Assembly (NCBI RefSeq): GCF_037975245.1
Contig: NC_092569.1
Span: 32,058,668 to 32,122,667 of the forward strand
Length of the DNA stretch: 64,000 bases
Reading direction: 5' to 3'
DNA from: Apostichopus japonicus
Lineage: Eukaryota > Echinodermata > Holothuroidea > Aspidochirotida > Stichopodidae
In this document: one piece after another, positions 28,259 through 40,559 of the stretch
Position numbering within the stretch: the stretch's first letter is position 1
Layout of the letters: every line of letters starts with the position of its first letter
Program-made: the position numbers and the translations under genes
The notes under the pieces: generated by a model
The model's input: the letters and a program-made list of their open reading frames with translations, nothing else
The model's database searches: none
What the model was told of the DNA's origin: nothing

Positions 28259-29976
28259 GTGAGTAGTTGATGTTCTAATCATTGACGCAAACATAAATCT
28301 GGAACGAGTATGTCAATTAGGATACGCGCGAAGACAAACAACATGCCAACCATGGAAGGTCATGTGACATGCTCCGCTGTAGCACTTAATTATTTTAGTA
28401 CTTATTGAATGTTTATTCTACAACAATTAATGTCTTGATCTCATAGCTGGCGAATGGTAAAATTTTTAATTCTAAAGTTGCCATTTTCTTTCAAACATGT
28501 GAACTGCAGTTGGAACGCACGTAGGTTATCAGGACTGTACACAATGTGTATTGCCATGAGAAGCAGACGAAAAGATTTGCTATTCCTTAGCAACACAGGT
28601 CTCCTTGCCGTGTTTACACGTAACAAGCTCTTAACATGATAGGAATGTACGCCATACGCAATCTATAAGACTATGACAGTAAATGTTATAATAGTAGCCA
28701 GGCTCTAGTTATTATCATACAGAGAAAGGTAATATCAACACCACTAGCATCCCAACCTAAACGAGTATTCTGAAATTTAACGTAAATGTTTGTTGCCTCA
28801 CCGCGCGCTGTTGTCTACAAAACTCGCAACACTTCGAACTTACACAGAAGTAAATAATATGTTTGTAGTATCTGGAAGCATGTCACATGTCCCTTCTCGT
28901 TACTGTGCAGCGAGACTTCCAGTGGGGTGTGTTTATTCGATGATTCTCATATGTGCAAACGTTGAGGAGCTATTTTAGGATAATCATATTATATAAAGTC
29001 ATCGAGGGATTTTCGTTCATCGCAAATTGAAACAGTAGAATGATTTTTGCAAGTATTCGTCTGTATAGTTTCAAGAGTAAAAAATTGAACCAATCAGTAT
29101 GTTCAAAGAAGTTATACATACGAGACTACATTCACATGTCGACAAGAATTAAATAATAAAGTGCCAATAATCAATATCATGGAATCCTACTGTATAAGTA
29201 ACAAATCAACTTTCGGTTACTTTATCAAAACCTAAAATATAAGCTACTTCATTTATAGTCAAATCACTTTACACAATGTCGGTTCTATTCTTCATTTAAA
29301 CTTATTTATTTTATGATATGTTATGTGTATAGTGTAAACTTCAATCTACGTTTACAGCACGTGTGAGATAGTTTTGAAAGATACAAAGATTACAACGTGC
29401 AATAAAAATCGGGTAAAGAACTGAACAATCTATGGCAATAAAACCCTTGGTGGAAAATGAAAATTTGGTTATGCAAATTAAATTACACATATTGTTAAAG
29501 AGGTTATAGGTCTTAACACCGACAAAAACAAGAAAACTATAATTCGAGTTTTGATAGAATAGGAAACACATCAGTTGTGGACTTAGAAATATGAATCAAT
29601 GGAAATAAATGAATGATAAGTATTTTAAATAAATGCCGATAAATAAATATAAAATAAAGAGGTATATTAGCAACTTTAGTAACCATCCCTAGTAATTGGT
29701 TTAAATAGTTTCCCCATCTGTATGTGGCTCCTGTTGTGGCTCTGTATTTCAAACGGAATGATCACAAAATTGTATGAACGTACTTGGAAATATAAAATAC
29801 CTACAGATGTAAACGAAATATTGTACAGACAAAAAACAACAACAAAACATAAAGCGAAACTGACGTTCCTAGCTTGGTAGGACATAAACGCACTGCCTTT
29901 TAACTTGTATCCGATGTTTGGTCCGTTCAAAATTTATATATTCAATGGTTTATTTAGTCTTTCTCGTTTGTTGCAG

Positions 29977-30335
29977 GTTATCATCGTTTGTCTGCTAGCA
30001 ACAACAAACAATTCAGTACAAAAGACCGGGACAACGATGGATCCAGTGCTTTCGACTGTGCTGAGAGACACAGGGGAGCCTGGTGGTTCTATGATAATTA
30101 TCTCTGTACACGTGATTATTCTGCTTCTTATTGTCGGTCTAACTGTCCCAGTTATAAATACTATTGCATGGCATTTCCCTATGGTGACAGCAACTGTGCT
30201 CAGTGCGCATATACACACCTCAACGGAGACTACGACGGCTCTACTCGAGGAACGAACATGTTCTGGGAGAGTTATAACTTGAATGGTTACGGATGTAGCC
30301 TGAAATACACAGATATGAAAATAAAGCCGGTGTAG
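29977..30335 (+). pseudogene. Gene 2 exon 10 copy: FBG2 P subdomain with Tyr/Cys-rich insertion
   Basis: The 359-nt exon is intact, with KDRDNDGS, RHRGAWW, a 43-residue insertion containing six cysteines, HLNGDYDG, and the terminal KYTDMKIKPV plus TAG. The insertion differs strongly in sequence and length from genes 1 and 3 while its flanks hardly change. Confidence 0.82.
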
Positions 30336-30621
30336 ACAAAACAATATCAAGAAAACACTCCCCAAAAAGCAGGGTTTACTAAGAAGATAAAATAAAGACT
30401 GATCATTCCGCTCACATCTTCGAGCGTCCTACCGTAGAAAGTGCAACGTACCAGAACAAAGAACAACATGTAACAACAAATGAGAGCGATTAGACAAATA
30501 ATTCATTATTAAGGGAATGAGAAGATAGTATTAATCGAAATTGATGTCAAATTATGAATGTTGACCAGCATAGTGTTGTTTGATAGTTTGCAAATTGATT
30601 ATAGTATGAGTCTCACAAAAG

Positions 30622-30627
30622 AATAAA
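30622..30627 (+). terminator. Poly(A) signal of gene 2 copy
   Basis: AATAAA follows GAGTCTCACAAAAG at the conserved position after the stop codon, as in genes 1 and 3. Confidence 0.55.
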
Positions 30628-31099
30628 TATTAAAAATTAAAGTAAACTTTTCAGTGTTTTTTAAAAGTCTTGCATCCCTCGTAGTCCATCTCCACTCCCC
30701 CCCCCCCCCAAAGGATTCGTTTCATGGAAACTAAGATCTGCGTGAAAGTGGATACGTAACGATTCTTGGTTTCTTTGACAAACATATATCAGGACTGGGA
30801 GACTTTATCTTTACCAATCGCTTCAGATTTAGCGCAGTCGAGAAGTCACCTGATGACAACGATTGAAGTCATTATAAGGTTTGTCGCGGAACTACTCACA
30901 AGAAGAACCTAATCAAAGAGAAGAAAATACACAAAATTTAGAAACCGCAAACAATCTACTACAATTTTTTTCTTTACTTCTGACAAGTATGTGACATGAA
31001 AAATAATAATAATAATTTATTTTGCTGAAGTTATTTTGTTCGAAATTTCTGTGAACTCTGCAATTTCCCAATGGTTTGAATTTTGTCGCATGAAACAAT

Positions 31100-32870
31100 T
31101 AGTTTAATATTGAGGTCAATTTCACCCATAGAAATTGGAAAATGTGTACAATTACATGTCAACAACTGCTACATTATTCAAATAGAAGATCTATAGTAGA
31201 ATTCATATTTCAGAGAAGAGTGTAAAATAAAACAGATAAAACAGCACTATTATAGTTTCTGTTCCGCTCCCGAAATGGGCTGCCCACATGGGATATCTTG
31301 TTCCCTTTTCTTCCAACTATAGTCACCACAGAACAACGAGGAATACTTCCAAATTCGCTTCATTCCTGTTTAGTTTACTTCAAAATTTCTACTGAATGTG
31401 CTACAAATTAAAGTTCGACATTCATAGGACAATATATCGACTTCTATCAAGCATTCCGCCTCGTATTACCATGGTATCCCAAAAGTTCAATTGGTTTACC
31501 TAATTTTTCTGTAGAATGTACACAAGTAGAGCTAGACGATTTAGCACTGCAGTATTGCCTTATAGGTGAAAACTGTAACATTTTATTTTTTATTATATTT
31601 AGTTTACGTGCATCAGAAGCATCGACAACGAAAATATCGATTTATTAATTACTGTACTATTCCAACCGGCTCACAGAGTGTGCGTGAATTGCATAGCTAC
31701 AATGACGGTTGAATTGACGCTCGTATTGATATGACTTTGCATACAAAATACAGCCTGTACCCTCTACTACGAAAGATAATTCAAATTTAAGGGACAACAA
31801 CTTGTTTTGACGTCCGCACAGGGAGGGGCTTAAGGAGTGGGGTCTACGGGGAGTAGTGTCACTCGCCTTTGAGAAAGTTTTCTGTCGATAAGAGATCTTA
31901 GAAGCAAAACGATGCTATCATTTTCATTATTTGAACTTCATTAAAGTGTTTTATAACATGCTAACAATTGCAAGAAACTTTGGGGACAGGGCAGGTACGT
32001 GTTCAAGTTGTCCCAATGGCTACGGCCTTGTATATATTAACGATATCACACATTTACAAATACATAGTTAGGTATTCAAAATTATCCCCTTTCTCAGTGA
32101 TCTTTTAATAAAGACGAAGTTCCAGTGCCGTACGACTCACGCAACTTTGACTAGAAGTATCAATTACTAACTCAAAGTTAACTTGTTGAGGTACATATAT
32201 TTCTATGCTAAGGAGGACTATAGCTAAAGAAGGAAACCTTCTGAGAAGCAGATCACACCGTGCTGTTAAATCAAGTAGCCTATCCAGTATCATACATCAT
32301 AGCTGCTTATTATTTTGCCAATTTTCTACGCCATCCCAGTTTCTTCCCCGAAAATACAGTGTCTAAGAGGGGGGGGGGGGCATTTTCCCTCTAACTCTGA
32401 CTACGCCACTGTTAGCAAAATAGTACTTATTGTAGTCATGCTATCACTCATTTAATTATTCATGCAAAAACATGACTGACAGTTGTCATCCGTTGGCTCA
32501 AACTGTTAGGAATCAACCCTCACTACCACCTGAGAACTGCGGGCAAGGGTAACATGAAGCGCTTGAACCGTCTATAGCTAAGCCGTTCAATATAAAAGTG
32601 GTTTAGGCCAAAGCAAAATATGATACGAATGTACCTTTTAAAATGTCAATACAGGTCGTAAGTATCAATATCACGTATAGAGGATAAACAGTATGGATGT
32701 TAATATTATAGTTCATAAAAATTCCTCGTCCTATGAAACAGCTGACATTGTTATACAATCAGATGTGGGATTACTACATTCCCCAAGCAGGATGTGCCGT
32801 AGTACAATAAATAAGGAAGTATTGTTCATATATAGTATACCGCTGCACAACTATTCGAAAATAATTATTT
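31100..32870 (+). repeat. Unit 2, right block: copy of 5' flank (matches ~2,825-5,405 and ~41,035-42,840)
   Basis: This block is collinear with the 5' flank of the other two units, starting at a phrase containing TTTCACCCATAGAAATTG and ending near CTGCACAACT. It is more diverged than units 1 and 3 are from each other and has several deletions. With the left block (24,030-25,022) it shows that the gene 2 fragment sits inside a copy of the upstream region. No coding content is seen. The stretch 30,650-31,100 before it holds only 3' flank shared with unit 3 (to about 30,905) and unremarkable AT-rich DNA. Confidence 0.75.
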
Positions 32871-33520
32871 GACCTTTTTGACCTTTTTGGATGTATGAAG
32901 TTAAGAAAATGTGAAAAATCAAGACAAGGATCGGCTACTACTTTTGTTGTGGACCTCACATAAGCTGTATATCATGTACATACGCTAGTCCTTCAAAGCA
33001 GATCCTCTATTAACATATTAACCGTGGGCTTTTTGACCCCAGGGGATATTAAACTCTTGTTTTTCGACCATTGACCTCAATATCCTGCATTTTGCATTGT
33101 TTCCTCTAAAGTCAAAACAGTATTTCGAATTTTCAACTGTACAATCTGTAAATGTTGATTGTTTTATTCCAAACTTTCAGCCGTTTTTGCGTAACTTTTC
33201 TTTATGTCTTGTGTCTGAATATGTGGTTCACAACCGGTTATTTATTCCATCCCAAGGAGATGGGTGGGGTGGGGTGGGGTGGGAGTTACCCCAAGGAGTT
33301 AAGTGGGAGGGTGAATACCTAAGAGGGGTGGGGAGAGGTTGAACCCCATGGAGTTGTGTGGAGGAAGGGTGACAATTGCTTGGACCTTTCCCTGGATATT
33401 GTTTTATGGTATCACGTGTTCGTTTTACATGGATGTAGATGTGTTGAGGATAGAGATTAAGATACCAGTTACTTTTAAATCATTGTGACAAAAAAAATTA
33501 AGTCAAGAATGAATGGAAAA

Positions 33521-33790
33521 TGAAACACTCCGTGAGCTGTACCAAGTGTTTGAAACACCAATGTGAGCGAAACACTCAGAATGCAATACCAAGTGTTTGG
33601 CGTACGGCGGTGCCGTGGTTAGTGAAACACTCCTAAAAAAGCAATACCAAGTGTTTGAATCACTGTGCCTTTGAAACGTAAGTGAAACACTCAGCATACA
33701 ATACCAAGTGTTTGAATCACTGTGTATTTGGTTCGTAAGTGAAACACTCAGAATGCTACTGGACTACCAAGTGTTTGAATGTGGCACTCA
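33521..33790. repeat. Small satellite of ~47-60 bp units with internal dyad
   Basis: Five units start with GAAACACTC at about 33,522, 33,569, 33,624, 33,684 and 33,741. Each is followed by AATACCAAGTGTTTGAA or a close variant, so GAAACACT and AGTGTTT form an imperfect dyad within each unit. It is non-coding. Confidence 0.85.
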
Positions 33791-34036
33791 GAATCCAATA
33801 CACTACACTTACAAATAAATTATGGCAGAAAAAAAATATGAAGTCTTGGCTGATAATGGTGAAATCTTGTCCATTTGTGCTAAATGCAGAACAGATACAC
33901 ATTCTGGTGGCTGTGCAACAATTATAGAGCCTGTACTTCCTTCACGATTAGGTAGAATGCAGCTCTTTTAGAAAAGCATGACATGTTTGTCCAAGGGTGT
34001 TGGGTCTGAATGGGGTATATATATGTGGTTTATTAA

Positions 34037-34591
34037 AGGACTAGTATCTCTTATATGAAAGAAGACAGTAAAAGAAACCCTATAGCAAAGAAATTATTCA
34101 AATATCTTTTTCCGTTTAGGAGATATTCAAGTTTAAAGTTCTATCTGATTGTGTAGGAACTGCTGAAATCAGACTAGCTGTGACGTCATATCCTCACATT
34201 CCTGAAAAGTCTTTGTTATTTTATTAAAATATTTTGTAAGATTTTATGACTTACAACCAAAAGATACGTCAGGAGATCTCATATGTGTCAAGGGAAGTAT
34301 TTGAAATTTAACATCTGAATAATGTTTGATTATATTTTTTTAGACTTGTGGAAAAAATATGCAGTTATTTTTTAATGAAATATATTGACTCATGTTAATG
34401 AAGTGAGGATGTGACATCACACCCTCACAGTTAGTCTATCTACACCAGTCATTTGCAAAGAAATTTTGAAATCTTCAAAGTGTGATATCTCCTGAACAGA
34501 GAATGCTATCATGGTACTTTCTTCACTATTCTGTTTGTCTTTTTAAGCTCTTTCATACAAGAAAGACATGTCAGACACCTGAACCAATCCT
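34037..34591. mobile_element. TTAA-flanked palindromic MITE-like element (~555 bp)
   Basis: TTAA flanks both ends (34,033-34,036 and 34,592-34,595). The termini AGGACT and AATCCT are near-perfect inverted repeats. Inner arms also pair, for example AGACTAGCTGTGACGTCATA (34,172) against the reverse complement of the stretch ending near 34,435 (with a small indel), and the ATATCTCCT motifs near 34,130 and 34,485. No coding frame is seen. TTAA target choice is typical of piggyBac-type MITEs, but the ends are not the usual CCYT, so the superfamily is uncertain. Confidence 0.6.
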
Positions 34592-35420
34592 TTAAGCCTA
34601 TTTATTTAACATGGTGACTAAGCTTTAGTAAGCTAATTTTTAAGTACTAGTTTTGAAGCAAACCTCGGAGAGGAAACAAGGGTTTCCCCCACCCTCTTTT
34701 GAGAAATTTGAGTTTCTAGTTGTGTATTTGAAAATTTGCTCAAGGTCTGGCGAAATGTGGGAGGAGACATAATCTGCCACAGCCCAACCCCCATAATCCC
34801 ACCAGTGGGTTTGTTTGTGTTTGTACCATAAAAAGCTTGTAATGAGGTTTAACAACGTCAGCTGCTATTCTTTATTTACAATGAAGGGGCACTGTCTCAT
34901 TTAAGTGTTAATGTATGTGTTGTTGAAAAACTAAGAAGTGTTTTCCAATTGTACTCATATGCTGTCGCATTGTTGTAACAGGCTAACTGTAATTGTTTGG
35001 ACTGGCATTGCCCCTTCAAGAGTATAGTGCATGAGCAGAGCTTGACCACAAAATGTCTGCCGTGTCAAGTTCTTTCATACCCCGAAATTGACAATTCGTC
35101 AATAAGCTAACTGTATCTTTCGTGTAATTATACATCAATTGACTCTGGATGCTGTTTGCTTTGTTCTGAGCCTCTAAACTCAGACAGACCAGGTCCCAGA
35201 GAGTAGTGGTATCATTTTAGGCAATTTTGGTTATTTTTAGGAAGTAAGATTTCTAAGTGCCAAAAAACGTGCGAAACTTGGTAAAGGATGTCAAAAGATT
35301 AAGAAAAAAAAACAGTTTGATCAGAATATACATGAAATGGATTCAGACTCATGAAATAGTTAACTCTGCCCTGCTGAAAAAAGGTGTAAATTGCCTGCTG
35401 TATCGTTGCTAATAAAATTT

Positions 35421-35471
35421 GAAGGTGCGTCAATTACGAAGGTGCGTCAATTACGAAGGTGCGTCAATTAT
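35421..35471. repeat. 17-bp direct repeat x 3
   Basis: GAAGGTGCGTCAATTAC occurs three times head to tail, the last copy imperfect at its end. No function is apparent. Confidence 0.9.
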
Positions 35472-38400
35472 AATGCCTTTACTAATTTACACATTGTTCG
35501 CTTTGCCAATTGTCATTCACAATTTCTATTATAGGATTAACTTTTTTTCTTTAGCAAGTCACATTAAGTGCTCAAAAATTTGACATTCTTCTTCAAACTG
35601 AGTGGCTTAATGTTATCTGTTGGTGGACTTGAACCACCTGCTGAATAAATTCTGCATCACCTGGACAGATTTTTATTATGGCCAAACATATTACCAAGAA
35701 GAAATCATTACTTATCCAAAAGTTCACTGGCACCTTGCATATTGAAATAACCTACAAGACTTCTAATCATTGGGTCTCTAAACCAACCTTAGGCTAGAGT
35801 AGACCTAACGTACTGCATAGGCATTTCAATAAAAAGACCAACGTTGCACATGAGCGATTTTTTCTTGTATTTCTCCCTTGTCCTGTTTTGGTAACAGTAA
35901 CGGTTTAACAGAAATGTTATCTTCTATCTGAACTCGAATAGAATATTGGTTGTTGGTCCTAATCTTCTATGATTATTTCTATTTCATTTGTGAACATGTT
36001 AATCGTTACTGTTAGACTAACGGTTGAGCATTAAGACCTACGTAAGGCTACCTCTTGGGGCCTAAGCTGCCGTCAGCTACAAACTGCAAAGCATGGCTCA
36101 TATTATCTTCCCAAGCGAAAACAGTTCAAGTTGCGAGAACACATGGCGTCTTCCCTCATTTTACTTACAGGCTTCAAGACCAGTCTTCCGAGTTGCCCTT
36201 ATCATCAAGATAGCCGTCATCTACAAGTTTGCACGTTACATTTCATTTTAACGCGCCATAGCCACAGTACACGTTATTGGTTCTTAATTGGCTCTTGGAA
36301 ACGGAAGCGCGTCACAGGTCAACATATCTGTCGTCGAAACACATTAAAACTAACCCCAGCCGTGCTTGTTGCAATCAAAGGAAGCGACTCAGATTTTGAC
36401 AGGCATATGAGGAATGCAATACATAACAGTCAAAGAATTATAGTATATGTAAGGTTATGGCATTTATGTTTATCTTCACACCTTAAATGCATAGAAAACT
36501 AGTTGAAAACCTGTCATTCCACTTGTTGATTTTACGCCTCGTCCAAACGAAAAGCACATATCACAGTCGTGGCTAGGCTAGATCACGGACGCACAACTAT
36601 ATCATTAGGCCTGCAGTAATATATCCTACGATTGAATAGAGTAGGCCTACACATATAATGACAATTTATCCTCACTGACTTTTTCAGGTTTGTCAATAGT
36701 AGTTGTACCAGAGGTCATTGTCTTCAACTATTTTTTTCTAATATAGGGTTGGCAATGAATGGAATTGTTTGCCTGAGAAAGTTGTATTGCAAGTTGTGTG
36801 AATGGGTTTAAGAATGCTTTGGACGAGTACATTAAGCATTGTAATCGGGTATGAATTTTGTGTCTTCGGTTTAATGTCTCTCTCTCAGGGTCCTTGCTGG
36901 GGACTTGATTGTCCCTCCTGATCTTTTTTTCTACTAAACTTAACTATATACTTTAGTGTAGGATTTAGTTATAGTTGGGAGTCTGTGGGCAAACCTTAAT
37001 CTGATATTGTGGTGTGAATTTATCAGCAATGTAGTACTAGGCCATGGTAGGTGCATTATATTAAATGGGTCTGTCTAGAAAAAAAAAAACAACAACTGGA
37101 TTATGGTGTATGTTGTAGCTTATGTATTTTCCAATAACATCAACTGAGCACAGGGCTGTTGACATCATTCGGTGTTTCATACGCTGACACCAAATGGCCA
37201 TAACGATAATTATTAAATGATTACTTATTTTTTATACTGCCATTACTAGCCTAACCTGAACAGTGATATATTAAAATGCAACAAGTCTTTAAGCTTTTCA
37301 TTTAAGAATCCATTCAGCCTGTCCTATTTCGAACATGTGATTGGCAGGTTTCCGGTTAAACTAGCTTATAAAAAAAGAGCTGTTCTGTAAAGTAACATCA
37401 TCACACATATATATGAATACTAACACACCCATATAACAATTTCTGAATATCTCTTCAGCTGCCCAAAGGTACTGGTAAGTAAGTTTGAAAGAGTTCTTTT
37501 AATTTCAATCGTCAATGTGGATGTAAATTAGGGGAATGGAGATTTACTGACACTGCAATGCAATGAGTTTCTGGGATAAGTGCATTATCAATGTGTTAAA
37601 AGGTGTATCTTACTGCAACCCCACAACACCCCCCTCCCACACCACTAAATTCGCATTTAATTGGAATGTACACAAAGTTTTGCTTTTTAATCAAATACCA
37701 GTTAACACTGAATTTTCAAATGAGATCAAGTCTTGCTTTACCACAGTCAAACGAAACTGTGCATTGCCAGGTTAAGCCTACGCAATATTTTGAACATGTC
37801 TTTATCAACATGTGGTGACCTGGCTCTCAAGATAATTCAGTGACCAAGGCTAGAGTCTAGGGTAGTCTTTGCAATACGCATAACTTAGGCTAGGCTATAG
37901 TACTATAAATAGCCTTGACCTATAGATCCCTTGAAATGTAGCCTATAGGCCCCTGCTATTTTGATAAATGATAGTGGACTGCATGCAAAATTAACATTAA
38001 ACCAAGGCATAGTCTTTACTTTTGAAGAAGAAAAAATTAGGTCGAACTCACGTTAGACTAATCAGGCTTTCACTAGAGGAAACATAGCTGTACCATGAAT
38101 CGATCACCTTATGCTCGTTTGAAATTATCAAAGAGAACAACGTTTGAAACGTTTGTCGATATTTTCCAATTAAAAAAATGTTTTAAATTCAACAAGTAAA
38201 CTATTTTCTTAAACATGGTTTTTCATCTGCGAAACGGCAAAAGTAGAACGTTGATTCAATCACTTATCCAGCTCCATCTTCAAACAAATTCACTCGGCGT
38301 GTTCGCTGGCTTCATTTAAGATTTCATGATCATTTAAGATTGAAAGAAATACCTTCTTTTACTCAGTTATTTCTGTTTTAATTGATGATGCCCTCCTTCT

Positions 38401-39286
38401 TACTCAGTTGGCATGATTCCTCTTTCCCTTTGCTTCTCACGCTCCAAAACATCTTCTTCCGTTGCAGTAGACAGTTTTACTATAAAAAGGAAATATTTAT
38501 GATACGATCTGAAAGATGACTAACATTAAGATGTTTTATAAACGATGTGAACTTTGTAACCTATAAGACAATCAAACTGCAAACAGTTGTTTTACCTGCC
38601 AGTACATTGGGTTAGTACAGTAGATTAATGAAGCATCTTCTTTCTGGCATAACGCTTAGAGCCACCCCATTCATAAATTATAATCATTGTAGCTTCTAAC
38701 GCACCAAATCTTCTTGAATAAACTGACGCAACATTTACTCAAAGCATTTCAGGTGTTTGGAGATGGGGAACTTAGGGAGGAGATTTGCTTAGTTAGTTAC
38801 AACAAAATGTTATTACAAAAATAATATACTTCAAGTCAAAACACAGATTGAAATGTAAATTTGGAGTACTTGCATTGAAATGTAGTGGCAGTATGCCATG
38901 TATATAATCTGTAGAACTAAGTACAGATCTACCATTAAATTAAGGCTATTTCACATTTGAAAACTCAAAAAACAAGGGATGAATTTAAACACCCAGATGA
39001 TGTTGTGGGAAAATAGATTAGCAATTAGCAACTAACTATGTTGTCTGAAATACTGAGAATTAAACTTGAAAGATGAAAAAAAGTGCAGAACGTTTAAAAA
39101 GAAGACAAATAAGTAACACTAAAAGGATCAAAGCTTTTCACAAATTCAACTGACCAACATAGATTTGGTACTCATTGCTTTTGATTTCGTTCTCATATTT
39201 CTTTTGTTTGATGCTTCTAGTTCCATCATATTAACAAACAATTGCTATCAGCGATTATTTCAAATTATCATGAATAAGCAGCTCAC

Positions 39287-39431
39287 CATCTCCAGAATGG
39301 TTTGAGCTTTCTTCAGGTCACCATATGTGTCAGCTAACTGTGCTTCTCTTATTGTTTTCATCGATTTGGTGATTGTTTCTTTTTTTTCAATTTCAACTTT
39401 CAAGTTCCTTCTGATTCTTTTAGTTTTTCTC
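39287..39431 (-). pseudogene. Exon-like open segment on the minus strand, unidentified
   Basis: On the minus strand a 145-base segment lies between TTTGCAG and GTGAGC, with 48 open codons. The peptide is charged and helix-prone (RKTKRIRRNLKVEIEKKE, then IREAQLADTYGDLKKAQ), suggestive of a coiled coil. Its unit 1 counterpart (2,029-2,172) is broken by a frameshift. I do not recognise the family and see no convincing neighbouring exons. It may be a stray exon of a lost gene or part of an old transposon. Confidence 0.3.
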
Positions 39432-39643
39432 CTGCAAAGTTTACACATGGAAAACAATTATGAATACAAAATCTTCACCAGTTATTCTTAGAGCTTTCAT
39501 AATTAAGTCTCTAAACATGTGACACGTGCAGTAGCTATGAAGTTTAATGATAGATAATGTGAATCTTACTACACGTCTACACAATGACGGGCTGTTGTTT
39601 ATGATATAAAAACAGTGTGTAACATAGATAATATGGTCCATGT

Positions 39644-40559
39644 GCTTTCTAGTCACTTCGCCCAACAAACATTTCTCCCAACTACCATTTCGCTCAACCA
39701 ACCTGGTCATTTCGCCCAACCAGCCTGGTCATATCGCCCAACCAGCATGGTCATTTCGCCCAACCATCATAGTCATTTCGCCCAACCAGCATGGTCATTT
39801 CGCCCAACCGTGTTGGTCATTTCGCAGAACCTTATTTTTACTAATATTCAGTCAGAATAATATTACTTTTTCTATGCCACTAGTTCAATTTGATTTATTT
39901 TGGGTTAGGTTACTTCGTAATAGGTAAATAAAAAAAAGTGCGGTCCGCTCGATATCGATCGGAGTCTGAGCAGTTATTTCGGGTATAATGGGAGGATTAC
40001 ACTACTTTTAGGCGTTTACGCTTACAATGGAAGTTATATTATTATACAAACACATGGGAATCGGTCTTCATAAAAAACCTATCAAACCTAACCCCTTAAA
40101 CACTGATCCATCCTCAAGATTCCTTAATATTCGGTTCGTATCCTGTAACGTTAAAAATTCCCGAACGTTTCCTTACTAAAGTTATACACAGTAAAGGACT
40201 TCAAGTTTTCTTTAATGTTCCTTAATATTCGAACGTTTACTATCAAACCTAATGACACACTGATCGATCCTCAAGTTTCCTTAATATTCGGTTCGTATCC
40301 TGTAACGTTAACAATTCCCGAACGTTTCCTTTTCAAGTATCATATTTAATCAAGGTTGGGCGAAATGACCATGCTGGTTGGGCGAAATGACCAGGCTGGT
40401 TGGGCGAAATGACCAGGCTGGTTGGGCGAAATGATCAGGCTGGTTGGGCGAAATGACCAGGCTGGTTGGGCGAAAGGACGAGGCTGGTTGGGCGAAATGG
40501 TAAGGTTGGGCGAAATGGCAGTTGGGCGAAACGGTTGTTGGGCGAAGTGACTTGCTTCC
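39644..40559. mobile_element. Foldback-like element with subterminal tandem repeats, 916 bp
   Basis: The ends are inverted: AGTCACTTCGCCCAACAA at 39,651 and its reverse complement near 40,535-40,552. Each end is a tandem array of about 20-22 bp units built on TTTCGCCCAACCAGCCTGG, reading outward in opposite orientation. An 8-bp direct repeat GTCCATGT flanks it (39,636-39,643 and 40,560-40,567). Unit 1 has the empty site (around 2,390, ...GGTACATGTTAATAACC). The middle is AT-rich with a repeated CCTTAATATTCGGTTCGTAT motif (about 40,121 and 40,287) and no transposase. It is probably a nonautonomous foldback or TIR transposon. Confidence 0.8.

Larger units (their letters stand above)
25087..30335 (+). 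pseudogene. Gene 2: 5'-truncated FReD copy (exons 4-10) with a broken TIL exon
   Basis: Matching pieces are 25087-25351 (exon 4), 26204-26415 (exon 5), 26855-27064 (E module), 27425-27736 (E module plus FBG2 A part), 27997-28258 (FBG2 B part) and 29977-30335 (FBG2 P part with stop). Exons 1-3 (leader and FBG1 A part) are absent upstream. The acceptor of exon 5 reads AT instead of AG at 26,202-26,203, and its donor context is weakened (ATG|GTCATG). The nearest upstream AG, at 26,163-26,164, keeps frame but reads into TAA at 26,203-26,205. Skipping exon 5 would join phase 1 to phase 0. The downstream FBG2 exons are intact, so decay is recent, or that half is used from another start. I call it a pseudogene with moderate certainty. 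Confidence 0.75.
32870..37546. other. Intergenic region between units 2 and 3
   Basis: No gene can be supported. A G/T-rich stretch lies at 33,260-33,370. There follow a short satellite (33,521-33,790), a TTAA-flanked palindromic element (34,037-34,591) and a 17-bp triple repeat (35,421-35,471). A 123-codon open frame at 36,131-36,502 has no recognisable domain and no splice or paralogue support. The sequence around it is less AT-rich and holds ATTGG motifs, so a promoter or first exon of an unrelated gene is possible but unproven. Confidence 0.5.

Noticed and set aside
36131-36502. 123-codon open frame in the intergenic region
   Set aside because: No recognisable domain, no paralogue and no splice support. 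Length alone is not enough in 64 kb.
39615-39927. Open frames with repeated HFAQPAWS or SPNQPGH
   Set aside because: They are translations of the ~21-bp terminal repeats of the inserted foldback-like element, open in several frames because the unit length is a multiple of three.
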